Shown here in pieces: positions 37,543-46,529 of a DNA stretch of 64,000 bases (positions are counted from its first letter, which is position 1; each line of letters begins with the position of its first letter). The DNA lies in assembly GCA_963777915.1 (NCBI GenBank), contig CAVZSH010000007.1, positions 99,264 through 163,263 of the forward strand. The letters are read 5' to 3'. The notes beneath the pieces were generated by a model. It did not search any database, was not told where the DNA came from, and worked only from the letters and a program-made list of their open reading frames with translations. Source of the DNA: CAVUPF01 sp963777915. Its GTDB lineage: Bacteria > Actinomycetota > Thermoleophilia > Solirubrobacterales > 70-9. The position numbers and the translations under genes are program-made.

Positions 37543-38788
37543 ATGGCCGGCGCCACGACGTTTGCCTTCCGCGCCATGGACCTCGCCGGGGTCGCCTCGT
37601 CTGGTGAGCTGGAGGCTGAATCAAAGGCCCAGGTCTCCGAGCAGATCCGCCAGCGTGGCCTGATCGTGCTCGACGTTTCCGAGAAGCATGAGCCTTTTAA
37701 GGTCGAGGACCTTTTCAAGCGCTGGCAGGCGGTCGACATGCGCGAGCTGGCAGTATTCTCGCGCCAATTCGCGACCCTTGTCGCCTCCGGGATGCCAATG
37801 CTTCGCACCCTGCAAACGCTCGAAGAGCAGACTCAGGATGAAGAGATCCGCGACGCGGTTGCCAGCTTGCGGGGGGATGTCGCGGCGGGCAGCTCACTCG
37901 AGCAGGCGATGGAGCGGCACCCGAAGGTCTTCGATCGCCTGTTCCGGGCAATGGTGCGCTCGGGTGAGCAGTCGGGCCGCCTTGAGGAGGCGCTCGACCG
38001 GATCGCCTACCAGGTGGAGAAGGCCGATTCCCTGCGCCGGCAGATTAAATCGGCTCTGATGTATCCGGCACTTGTCTTCACCTTCGCGGTAATAGTGCTG
38101 GTTGCGATAGTCGTCATCGTCATCCCCGTCTTCGTCAAGATCTTCCAAGAACTCGCCGCCGAAAACCCAGAAGAAGCTACCGGGTTGCCGGCGCCCACCC
38201 AGCTTTGCGTCGACGTCTCCAACGCGCTGACCGGCTACTGGTACCTGATCATCCCAGGTCTGGCGCTCGCCATCTTCGGCTTTATCAAATGGAAGAAGAC
38301 CGATGGCGGCCATGCACAGTGGGACCGCCTCAAGCTGAAGATTCCATTCAAAATCGGCGACGTGATCCAAAAAGTCTCGCTGGCCCGCTGGTCACGCACC
38401 TTTGCGGGCTCGGTCTCCTCAGGGGTGCCGATGCTGCAGTCGATCAAATTGACCGGACAGACGGCCGGCAACATCGTGGTCGAGCAGGCGATGGAAGACG
38501 TCTACGCCTCGGTCAAGCGTGGCGGCTCGCTTGCCGGACCAATTGAGAAAAACCCGATCTTTCCCTCGATGGTTGGTCACATGATCTCGGTGGGCGAGGA
38601 ATCTGGCCAGCTGAGAGCACATGCTGAGCAAGATCGCCGACTTCTATGAAGCCGAGGTCGATGCCAAGATCAAGGCTCTGACCGCTTTGATCGAGCCGCT
38701 GATGATCGTCTTCGTAGGCGGCATCGTCGGGTTCATCGTCATCTCGATGTACTTGCCGCTGTTTAGTATCTACGAACACATCCGTTAA
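37543..38788 (+). CDS. pilC: Pilus inner-membrane platform protein PilC (one frameshift)
   Basis: Polytopic T4P/T2S platform protein of about 414 residues with two GspF domains. The first includes LAVFSRQFATLVASGMPMLRTL and SGEQSGRLEEALDRIA followed by two membrane segments; the second includes LARWSRTFAGSVSSGVPMLQSI and HMISVGEESGQL. Near 38612 one extra A (CTGAGAGCAC for CTGGAGCAC) shifts the frame. The natural end then reads MLSKIADFYEAEVDAKIKAL, then IEPLMIVFVGGIVGFIVI and SIYEHIR to TAA 38788. The ATG at 37543 follows pilT2 closely. It is followed by 420 bp of leader before pilA. Confidence 0.9.
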
Positions 38789-39054
38789 GCTGCGTTTTGT
38801 CTGGAGTGACGTAAGACGCTGAGCCGCGCTTGAGCTGGTTCGCCTGAGCCGAACCAGGTTGCGATTTGGACGTTCGTTCGGCCAGCTGACGGCGGCCGTC
38901 CACTGCCGGATCGATTGTCCGTACTTTTTGGTATCAGTGAGGCGAGTTCTCGGCTCCCACATACGGAAAAATCGGTCTCTTTCAAAATCGGGCTAAATTC
39001 ACTAAAGGTGGCCTGGTAGGGGTCGATTAGTGACCTGTAATGAAACTGCCAGTG
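38789..39054 (+). promoter_or_regulatory. Upstream region of the pilA riboswitch, possible promoter
   Basis: No gene is seen. TGTAAT at 39036-39041 could be a -10 box; the -35 place 17 bases upstream (CTGGTA, 39013-39018) matches poorly. A transcript from about 39048 would begin just before the riboswitch P1 stem at 39055, which supports this position. Confidence 0.35.
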
Positions 39055-39142
39055 CCTCGGTTCAAAAGGCAAACCCGTCGTCAGGCGGGGGCGCACAGCT
39101 CTCGGGGGCTCCTAGCTAGGAGCCGCCGGGCTACCACCGGGG
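39055..39142 (+). ncRNA. Cyclic di-GMP-I (GEMM-I) riboswitch upstream of pilA
   Basis: An 88-nt element with the layout of the GEMM-I aptamer. P1 pairs CCTCGGT (39055-39061) with ACCGGGG (39136-39142), with one T-G wobble. Then comes the conserved AAAAGGCAAACC (39064-39075). P2 pairs CCCGTC (39074-39079) with GGCGGG (39084-39089) around the tetraloop GTCA. The joining stretch GGGGCGCACAGC matches the GGGACGCAAAGC consensus. P3 carries the palindromic hairpin GGCTCCTAGCTAGGAGCC (39107-39124), and the element closes with CCGGGCTACC (39126-39135). The Vc2-type consensus is from memory. It sits 68 bases before the pilA ATG, so it probably controls pilin synthesis by c-di-GMP; direction (on or off) is not evident. 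Confidence 0.85.
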
Positions 39143-39210
39143 TCAGAGGACACCACGTGGCCATACGCGACGGGGCTCTGGCGCAAACGATAGGTCCATA
39201 GGAGGTACCT

Positions 39211-39667
39211 ATGTTTCTCCAGAATCTCCGGGCCAAGGTTGGTGCCCGGCTAAATGGCGAGAGCGAGGCCGGCTTTACGCTGATCGAGCTTCTCGTTGTG
39301 ATGCTGATTATGGGTATCCTGGCCGCGATCGCGCTGCCGGCGTTCTTCAATCAGCGTGAAAAGGCAAACGACGCAAAGGCCAAGGAGTACGCCCATTCCG
39401 CCCAGGTCGCGATAGAGACATTTGCGACCGAACACGAAGGCGAATACACTGCGGCCACCATAGGTGCTCTGCAGACAATCGAGCCGACTCTGAAAAGCGC
39501 GACCATCGCACTCTCAGGGCTAGGTAAAACGACATACACAATCACATCTGAATCAAGCACTGGAGACAAATTCCAGATTGTCAACAATGCAGGCGAACTC
39601 TCGTTCCCCTGTACGCCGAAAGAACATGGCGGGCTGCCCCGCATCTGAAAGCTGGGCCCACGGTTAA
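39211..39667 (+). CDS. pilA: Type IV major pilin PilA (one frameshift near the end)
   Basis: Prepilin with a 21-residue basic leader, then EAG/FTLIELLVVMLIMGILA: cleavage before Phe and Glu at +5, the classic type IVa N-terminus, followed by IALPAFFNQREKANDAKAKE. AGGAGG lies seven bases before the ATG. As written the frame stops at 39648 after HGGLPRI. Removing one G from GGG at 39631-39633 gives HGGCPASESWAHG and a TAA at 39665-39667. The second cysteine then pairs with the one in FPCTPKE to form the C-terminal disulfide loop. The second pilin at 43.9 kb ends in the same pattern. The preceding GEMM-I riboswitch makes it the likely c-di-GMP target. Confidence 0.92.
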
Positions 39668-39720
39668 TCAGCTCTACTGAGCATCGTTTGGCCCTAACAG
39701 GTCATGCGTGATCGCATCTT

Positions 39721-39749
39721 TGAGGGGCGGGCCTTGCGCCCGCCCCTCA
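39721..39749 (+). terminator. Hairpin after pilA
   Basis: GAGGGGCGGGC (39722-39732) pairs exactly with GCCCGCCCCTC (39738-39748), loop CTTGC, and one more T-A pair closes it. It lies 54 bases after the corrected pilA stop. There is no T-tract, but the stem is strong enough to stop or protect the abundant pilin transcript. Confidence 0.6.
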
Positions 39750-39848
39750 TGCGTTCGTCCAGATTTCATAAGTCGCCTCAAAAGCTGGCGAAGAAAAGTC
39801 GAAACCAAAAGTCGAAACCATTAGCTGGATAGCCCTCACTTGAGACTC

Positions 39849-41234
39849 ATGGCAGCCATCTCAAAACAAGCGCCGGTGCGGACCTTCGGCAAAACGAGCC
39901 GCCTTGGGCTGCTCACTCTGGGGTTCCTCGCCTCACTAGCTGTGTTAGCGTCCTCGGCGCGGGCCAATCCGGCGCCTCCAGCGCTGACTTTTACGTTTCC
40001 CGCGTCTCCTGGCACCTCCCTGACACCTCGGATCCAGGGCGAGGCAGAAGGAGTAATTACCGCGGCTGTTGGACCGAGGTTGATCGAGCGCTCCGACGGT
40101 GCGACGACGATGGCGAGCGAACCACCCGGCATGGTCACGATCTACGCAAACGAATCCAATTGCAGCGATTCCGAAGCGATCGCCGCAGAAGGTAGCGCGG
40201 CCGAACTTGAAGGCGCTGGGATCGAAGTGAAAGTCGAGCCCGACTCGATCACGACCTTCTATGCCTCGCTTACCAAGGAAAGTGGCTCTTCACCATGCTC
40301 CCGCCAAGGTATTAAGTACCGTCAGGTGACTACTCCCCCCGGACCGCCTACCTTCAGCTCGATCAACCCAGCCTCACCGGCCAACGACAATACCCCGCAC
40401 CTGATCGGCAACGGAGAATCTGAATCGGTCGTCTCGATCTACACGACCGCGGATTGCTCGGGTCAGCCAGTCGGAGTCGGATCGGCGGCCACCTTCGCGG
40501 CCGAAGGCATTCAGGTCTCGGTACCCGACAATTCTTTGACCACATTTTACGCAAGGGCGACGCTGGCAGAAACTGTGTCCTCGCCCTGCTCGGAGTCATC
40601 GATCGAATACCAGGATGTAGCTCCGGTGGAAGAAGAAGAAGAGCAGGGCCAGGGCGGATCTCCGGGCTCCGGCGGAACGGTACGACCGCCTGCCCCCGAA
40701 CTGCATACTGACCCCAGCGGGCTTTCCAACGATAGTGCGGTTCTGGTGACGGGCTCAGCCCCCGATGCGATGTCGGTTGAAATTTTCGAGAACGCCGCTT
40801 GTACGGGTGCCCCAGTGACCAACGGATCGGCAGCCCAGTTCGCTTCTGGCCTGCGGGTCCAGGTCGCCGTCAATACCTCGACGAGCTTTTACGGTGACTC
40901 ACTGGGGGCAGACGGCGGCCGCTCGACGTGCTCGGCACCCGTCGTATACAGGGAGGACTCGACTCCGCCCCACACCAGGTTCACGATGGCGCCTGGCGCA
41001 GTGACCCACAAACGCAAGGCGGTGTTCCGCTTCATCGATACAACCGAGGATCCTTTTGGGGTCACTTTCCTCTGCAAAGTCAATCGGGGAAAGTGGAGGT
41101 CATGCCACACGCCGCTTCGTCTGCACCATCTCCACTTCAGGTCCTATCTCGTGCATGTGAAAGGGATCGACTCGGTCGGCAATGCGGAGGTTAGAGGGGC
41201 CAGTCGCCGCTTCAGGGTGGTCCACCGCAGTTGA
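39849..41234 (+). CDS. Secreted Ig-like repeat protein
   Basis: A 461-residue exported protein with a signal peptide (SRLGLLTLGFLASLAVLASS, cleavage probably after ARA at residue 40). Three repeats of about 95 residues follow, each with a VSIYTTADCSG-like strand, a GSAA(T/Q)FA turn, a V..NS.T.FYA strand and a closing SPCS, with paired cysteines. A Glu/Gly-rich linker lies between the second and third. The C-terminus (TPPHTRFTMAPGAVTHKRKA, KGIDSVGNAEVRGASRRFRV) resembles the last repeat of actinobacterial surface proteins. It stands between pilA and the prepilin peptidase, so a surface or pilus-associated adhesin is plausible. No sortase signal or anchor is seen. Confidence 0.75.
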   Translation: MAAISKQAPVRTFGKTSRLGLLTLGFLASLAVLASSARANPAPPALTFTFPASPGTSLTPRIQGEAEGVITAAVGPRLIERSDGATTMASEPPGMVTIYANESNCSDSEAIAAEGSAAELEGAGIEVKVEPDSITTFYASLTKESGSSPCSRQGIKYRQVTTPPGPPTFSSINPASPANDNTPHLIGNGESESVVSIYTTADCSGQPVGVGSAATFAAEGIQVSVPDNSLTTFYARATLAETVSSPCSESSIEYQDVAPVEEEEEQGQGGSPGSGGTVRPPAPELHTDPSGLSNDSAVLVTGSAPDAMSVEIFENAACTGAPVTNGSAAQFASGLRVQVAVNTSTSFYGDSLGADGGRSTCSAPVVYREDSTPPHTRFTMAPGAVTHKRKAVFRFIDTTEDPFGVTFLCKVNRGKWRSCHTPLRLHHLHFRSYLVHVKGIDSVGNAEVRGASRRFRVVHRS

Positions 41235-41278
41235 CTTGCTAGACGGCAGCCGGCGCTTGGGGTACAACTTCGGCCCCA

Positions 41279-42028
41279 ATGGTTGGTGTCGTCTTGATTG
41301 GATTCCTGGCCGGCCTAATCGCCGGCAGCTTCGCTACCGCAGTCGCGTACCGCGTACCGCGGGGGATTTCGATTATTGGTCCCCGCTCGAAATGCCCTGT
41401 CTGCGGGGCGCGGATCGCCGCTTATGACAACGTCCCGGTCTTCTCCTGGCTTCTGCTGCGGGGCAGGGCCCGTTGCTGTGCTGCTCGAATATCCCCGCGT
41501 TACCCGCTCAGCGAGCTGATCGTCGGAACGGCCTTCGGCGTTACCGTGCTTGTCCACCGAGAAACATCTGCACCGGAGCTCGCGATCGACCTCGTCTTTG
41601 TGACGATGCTTGCCGCGATCACCCTCACCGATCTTGAGCGGCGAATAATCCCTAACAAGATCTTGCTTGCCGGCGCTGTAATCTGCATCGCGATTGCGGC
41701 GCCCAGCGACCCGGGTGGATTAGCCGAGCGCGCAGCGGCGGCCGCGGCTGCTGGCGGGGTGCTCTTCCTCATTGTGTTTGCCTATCCGGCCGGGATGGGC
41801 CTCGGCGATGCCAAGCTGGCGGCCGTGATGGGTCTGTTCCTGGGCTGGGCCGTGGCGCCGGCGATTCTCGTCGGGTTGCTGACCGCTACGGTCGCTGGCC
41901 TCACGCTGATCGCACGACATGGGGCGCAAGCTCGCAAGATGGCGATCCCATTTGGTCCTTTCCTAGCGCTCGGCGGGTTGGTGGGGATGCTTGTAGGCAA
42001 CCAATTAATCGCTCTATATCTGCACTAA
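41279..42028 (+). CDS. pilD: Prepilin peptidase / N-methyltransferase PilD
   Basis: Membrane aspartic protease (249 residues) that cuts prepilin leaders. N-terminal segment GFLAGLIAGSFATAVAYRVP, then a cytoplasmic zinc loop KCPVCGARIAAYDNVPVFSW. The two catalytic aspartates lie in TLTDLERRIIPN and GMGLGDAKLAAV, with six to seven membrane segments in between and after. The second half of the zinc motif is RARCCAARISPRYP, where CxxC is usual, so the four-cysteine site is compressed; a small in-frame loss or local error could explain it. It would process PilA, the second pilin and the PilV/W/X-like prepilins at 48-52 kb. Starts at ATG 41279. Confidence 0.9.
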   Translation: MVGVVLIGFLAGLIAGSFATAVAYRVPRGISIIGPRSKCPVCGARIAAYDNVPVFSWLLLRGRARCCAARISPRYPLSELIVGTAFGVTVLVHRETSAPELAIDLVFVTMLAAITLTDLERRIIPNKILLAGAVICIAIAAPSDPGGLAERAAAAAAAGGVLFLIVFAYPAGMGLGDAKLAAVMGLFLGWAVAPAILVGLLTATVAGLTLIARHGAQARKMAIPFGPFLALGGLVGMLVGNQLIALYLH

Positions 42029-42306
42029 ACCCAATGCTGAATCGGCCTTCGGCCGCCGCGGAAGGTCATCTGCGGCATCGAATCCGAGCCGCTGTTGAGG
42101 CGTCCGACGCCGTCCCTAGCGTCCTGCTCCCGAGTTTGGGGCTCCGGGGAGAAACGCAAGCGGGCATTTCGTGCTGGTTATGGGCTGAGAGCCCGCTGGT
42201 GTATCTGGACACCCCTTGCGACTGACCAGGTGCGCTGCGAGCGCGAATCGGTAGGTGTCGTTTTGCCCGCCTCGTCTCCCACGCAATCAGACGAGATGAA
42301 GACAAG

Positions 42307-43462
42307 ATGAGATTGATCGGTTTGGACGTGCGCCGCGACTTCTACGAGATCGAGATCGCCGGGGCGGTAGCGCTCGCTCGGCGGGTCGCATTGCCACCGA
42401 CCCCGAAGAGCTGGAGCTCGTCGCCCAGAGTCTCGGGAATGAAGACCGGGCGCCCTACGTGCTGGAAATCGTGATTACCAATTCCGCCCAGGTGCGGTGA
42501 TCATCCACGCAAAGGAGAAGTCCACAAGCTCGACGCCTCGAAGCTTGCCGAGCTCTTGTCCGCCGGCCTGTACCCGAGGTCTGGATTCCCGACCAGGCCA
42601 CTCGGGCACTGCGGCGACCCATCATCCCTGCCCCGCAGCCTGGTCGCCGAACACGCGATGGAAGAACGAGGTCCACGCGATCCTTCACCGCAACCTGATC
42701 CGCGCGGCCCCGGCCACTGACCTGTTCGGCCAGCCGGTCGTGTTTGGCTCACCCGGCTCGCGCAGCCGGTGGACGAGGCAAGAGACGCTCGATGCCTGCC
42801 TGCCGGCTCGATTTCGGCGTTTCGGAGTTGAAGTGCGCAGAGCAGGAAATCGCCAGGGCGGTGGTCCCCTCGCAGGAGATCCGTCACCGATGACGATCCC
42901 TGGTATCGATGTAATCACAGCGGCGACCCTGGTAGCGGCGATCGGCGACATCTCGCGCTTTCCGAGTACTCGCCACATGGTTGGCTATCGAGGCCTTTGC
43001 CCTCGTTCGCGTCAAACCGGGTCAAAGGCATCCCAGCACGGAGGGACCTCCAGGATGGATCTCGAGTTGCCCGCCACGTTCTGGGTCACGCAGACTGGTC
43101 AGCAGCTCGCACTCCAGGTCCGCTTCACGGCTTCGCGGTGCGGGTAGCGGCACGGCGCACCAAGCAGATGGCAACTATTACGGTCGCCCGCAAGCACTAG
43201 CGATGCTTGGCACCGACTCACCCGCGAAGAGGATGATGCCTTTAAGCGTCCGCTGACGGTGCCCGCAAACTGCGAGCGAGGGAGTCAAGGTGGGCGCTCC
43301 GCGCCTGCGGCTAGGAACGCGTAGGGGCCGGCAGTGTGAGGCTCGGAGGCTGACATTCAGCGTGATCGTGAGGTGCTCGAGCAAGTTGACATGGACAGCC
43401 GTCGCTTTGTCGCCGACCGGCAGCCGAGTGCACCGAAGAAGCCGGGCGCCGGCGCGCCCATC
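42307..43462 (+). pseudogene. IS110-family transposase remnant
   Basis: Starting with MRLIGLDVRRDFYEIEIAGA, the pieces follow the IS110 transposase in order. These include RIATDPEELELVAQSLG, SKLAELLSAGLYPEVWIPDQ, KNEVHAILHRNLI, MTIPGIDVITAATLVAAIGD, FPSTRHMVGYRGL and ARTPGPLHGFAVRVAARRTK. DAWHRLTREEDDAFKRPL and VDMDSRRFVADRQPSAPKKP close the series. The N-terminal DEDD-type domain and the C-terminal Tnp_20 domain are recognisable, but at least six frame changes and several stops break the gene. It lies between the convergent arms of the pilus locus. IS110 elements have no long terminal inverted repeats, and none were seen. Confidence 0.75.
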
Positions 43463-43932
43463 TAACGGATCCTCAGGCGCAGTAGCGGCAGGACCCCGCC
43501 CCTGATGCTGCTCTTTAGCTCTTCGTCAGGACCAGCACGCTGGAGAAACCTTCCAAGGACGAAGCGTCCAGTTCCCAATTGCCATTCTGTAACTAGCTCG
43601 CGATCACCGGAGGCGGCTCCGCAGAGCAGCCCAGAGAATGCTCCGACCACTGTCGGACTAAGGCTCGTCGGCTATCACCAAATCGAACCACGAAAGGGCG
43701 CCACGATGGCCGAGAGCTAGAGCATGACGACCCGCGCGGTGGTCGCCAAGACCCTAATCGAAGAGCGCGCTGGATACCGGAAGAGGAGGGATGGCGCTGG
43801 TCGTGGCTGAACCGAGCCAGTCCGGCGTCGAATTACCTCAAACAGTCGGTCCCCTGGCGGAGTTTCCCACACTGGACTCGCACCGCGGAATTTATCTGGG
43901 CTCAGGCATACTGCGGTCATATGCACAGATTG
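43463..43932. other. Intergenic, no gene seen
   Basis: Between the IS110 remnant and the second pilin stop. Short open frames on both strands show no family features or ribosome sites. It may include the right flank of the IS element. Confidence 0.4.
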
Positions 43933-44412
43933 TCAGCCGCCTTTCCAGCTGCCGCTGTGGGGGCAAGCGCCCTGTTCAGATGGCGAGCACGGATAGGTCA
44001 ATGCGCCTTCCTTGGAGCGGTCGATTCCGAATGAGTGCCCAGTGGTTTCCGCTTCGACCGTGATTTCGTAGCCTTCACCTGCTTCGGTGGGAGTGACCGT
44101 GAATTTGGGGCCACCGCTCAGGCTCGGCTCGATTTGTTTGACGGCCGCTTGATTACATTTGGCGTAGCTTCCGTCGTTATCTGTAAAGCAGGACTCCACC
44201 GAGATCTGGACAGTTTGCGCCGTTTCCTCGGCCTTGGCGTCATCGGCCTTTTGCTTTTGATTGAAAAATGATGGTAGAGCGATCGAGGCCAGCACTGCGA
44301 TAATAACCATCACGACGAGAAGCTCAATCAGCGTAAAACCGGCCTCGTCACTGTCGTTCGGCTGGGTCGGAAGCCGCTGCATGGACGTACGGAACTGTAA
44401 GGCTCTATGCAT
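43933..44412 (-). CDS. Second type IV pilin
   Basis: Prepilin of about 159 residues. Leader MHRALQFRTSMQRLPTQPND then DEAG/FTLIELLVVMVIIAVLA, with Glu at +5, and IALPSFFNQKQKADDAKAEE, close to PilA. The globular part has a cysteine pair (SVESCF, YAKCNQA) and the C-terminal loop YPCSPSEQGACPHSGSW, which matches the corrected PilA end. The start chosen is ATG 44412; an AAGGAG lies about 33 bases upstream without a start at the right distance, so the leader may hide an indel (ATG 44379 is an alternative). It is the last gene of the minus pilus arm. No GEMM-like element precedes it. Confidence 0.88.
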   Translation of the reverse strand: MHRALQFRTSMQRLPTQPNDSDEAGFTLIELLVVMVIIAVLASIALPSFFNQKQKADDAKAEETAQTVQISVESCFTDNDGSYAKCNQAAVKQIEPSLSGGPKFTVTPTEAGEGYEITVEAETTGHSFGIDRSKEGALTYPCSPSEQGACPHSGSWKGG

Positions 44413-44806
44413 GCCATATCCGCGGCGCGGACAGCCGAAGAGCGTCTCCTTTTGACCTTGGGAACCGTGACCGACCTGCTCTTCGGCATGATGGTGGGGC
44501 CGTCCGCTAGGCCGCAGGGCTCGTAGACTCATCACTTGGGCTTAATCGACTCAGAGGCCACGATCTTTAACTCTTCCTACCCAACCCTCGGCTGACTGAG
44601 GTCTCATGATCACCAGCCAAGACCTTGGTCTAGCTCACAAAGAAAGTGAAATGGACAGGCGGCACCCACTGGCTGCCTACATCGAGTTATGGGCTGCCAT
44701 GGGTACACCGACGCCCGCTCCACAGGCGGGAGATCCCGAGGCGAACCGGGGCAAGCCGAGGCGGGGAATATTGGCAGGCCCGCGATGAGACTCTGCTCAG
44801 TTAGTA
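44413..44806. other. Leader of the second pilin, no gene seen
   Basis: No convincing coding frame. The region should contain the promoter and leader of the pilin at 44412. I looked for the GEMM consensus here on the minus strand and did not find it. Confidence 0.4.
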
Positions 44807-45696
44807 TTACCCCGTCCCTCTCAGCGGGGCGCGGTGCGGCGTTTTTGAGATAACGAAGTGGACCTTCAAGAGCTCGATCTTAAAGCTACGATCTCTTGGG
44901 CCGTAGACGAGAGTCTCCGGAGACCCGGGTTCAAGCGCAAGTAGCTGGCAGTTCGCCGAACCGAGCAGGCACTGCCCTTCGCCGAAAATCGAATCGACTT
45001 CGGAAGAGAGCAAAAGCAGGGCCTTGTCGCCGTCCTTGCTGACCCCCATGAAGATCGCCGCCGGTGTCTTGCGGCTGGGGAGCATGGTCAGCTCCGGGAC
45101 GTTACGGCGCACCGATGGCTTGCTCTTCTTGGTTGACGCGCCACCTTCACTTGGAGAGTGACCCGGCACAACCCGAACATCGATCGCGTAGGAGAAGTAG
45201 GTCAGGCGACCTGTTGCCGGAGGTGAATGGCTTTCCGTCTCCGGCGATGTAGAGGTGCCCGGGCTAGAAGGAGGTGCTGAGGCGGTCGAGGTGCTTGATT
45301 CGCCGCCGCTGGGGGATCCAGAACCGAGCGAGGATCCTGTCGCGGACGTGGATTCGCTCTTGGTGTACTGCTGCTTGAAGGGGTCCTTGGCGCGCAGATT
45401 GGTGAGCCGGCGGCGGTAGACCCGTATCCCGGGGGTAGACTTCGCAACAACCAGTTGTCGTGTGGGGTTGGCAACGGAGCTGGGGAGCGCCAGCGCCATT
45501 CGGGTGTTCGCGGCAGAGTTTTCTGAGCCCGAGTTTTGGCTCAGCGCGATCGGCACGGCGACGATCGCCACTGCCAGCACAGCGACCAGGGGTAGCAGAT
45601 GGCGATCGCGAAGGTCATAGAAGAGGTCGACCAGCGCATCTGGGGACCCGCAGCGTCCGAAAGCTTTATCTCTGGGCCTTTCTTGAGCATGTTCAT
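44807..45696 (-). CDS. PilP-position pilus protein (one frameshift)
   Basis: Membrane-anchored protein directly after pilO, where PilP sits in other type IVa clusters. It starts MLKKGPEIKLS; then one missing base near 45655, and continues in the next frame as PDALVDLFYDLRDRHLLPLV with one membrane segment (AVLAVAIVAVPIAL). A Ser/Thr-rich linker follows (about 45230-45380). The periplasmic domain includes RLTYFSYAIDVRVVPG, VRRNVPELTMLPSRKTPAAI, FMGVSKDGDKALLLLSSEVD and CLLGSANCQLLALEPG. It has no lipobox, unlike Gram-negative PilP, as fits a bacterium with no outer membrane. The name is by position only. Confidence 0.65.
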
Positions 45697-46528
45697 TTCG
45701 CGGGTTGGAGACTGGCGTGGAGGACGGGTCGGAGGACCGCTTGAGGATGTGGTGGCCGCCGTCAGTTCGCCGGTCGAGGCCGTGGGAGCGGCTGCGGTAG
45801 CACCGGCCGTGACGCCCTGGCTTGGTGGGGTCAGGTAGGTAGTCACAGAGAAGGTTGCATTCGAGGTAGGGGAAGCTGCGTTCTGGGTCTTCGTTCAGTG
45901 AAAACCCATTCAGAGTCACCAGACGGCCGTCAACGGCGACGTTTCGCCCGCCGCTGTGGACTAGCGAGTCGATACCCCTGATGAAGTCGGCGACGTCAGC
46001 GAAGTTGCCGCTGAAGGTGAGGTTGTAGGGCATCACGCCGAGCCCTGCGGGGCCGATTGTCGCGCCCAGCGGCAAAAGTGAGGCCGATGCCTCAGTGGGA
46101 GGCACGGTTGCAGCCGTCGCCTCTGCGCTGGGGGAACCGCCCGCCGGCGCCACCGGCGTTGTGGTCGCGGGCGGGCTTGCCGGCGCGCCGCCACCGGAGC
46201 CAGACCCGAGCGCGATGCTGTTGAACCTGAGGTTCGCATGGTTGGCGATCCGGTTCAGCACCACCAACAGCGAGGAGGTTTCGTCGCTGTTGGGTACGGC
46301 CTTGCCGAGGACTACCAGCTGCTGATAGTCGGTTGGGAAATCGCGACGAGCCGATACGGCCTCGGTCGCCTTGAGTTGCGATTTGGCCAGCGTGGCGCGC
46401 AGCTGGCCGACCTGGCCGGCGAGTGCGCTTGCTTCCTGTCGCTTGGGGCCAAGCGCGAGGACCCAAAAGGCGACGGCAAGGGCTGCGACCACCAGCATCG
46501 AGACAATCAGTCGGTTCGCGGAGCTCAT
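45693..46528 (-). CDS. pilO: Pilus assembly protein PilO (frameshifted)
   Basis: Bitopic inner-membrane protein of the alignment complex. MSSANRLIVSMLVVAALAVA is the anchor, then a coiled coil (GQVGQLRATLAKSQLKATEA) and a ferredoxin-like periplasmic domain (LLVVLNRIANHANLRFNSIA; MPYNLTFSGNFADVADFIRG; VTLNGFSLNED). Near 45860 one extra T (GAATGCAACC for GAAGCAACC) shifts the frame; after it comes FSVTTYLTPPSQGVTAGATA. A second indel is needed for the TGA (45693-45695) that would overlap the next ATG. It starts one base after the pilN stop. Confidence 0.82.
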
Positions 46529-46529
46529 C

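Noticed and set aside
44606..44788. A 60-codon plus-strand frame before the minus-arm genes
   Set aside because: No ribosome site, no motif and no partner; considered chance.
44413..44806. A second GEMM riboswitch before the second pilin
   Set aside because: The GGCAAACC and GACGCAAAGC-type boxes are absent on the minus strand of this leader.
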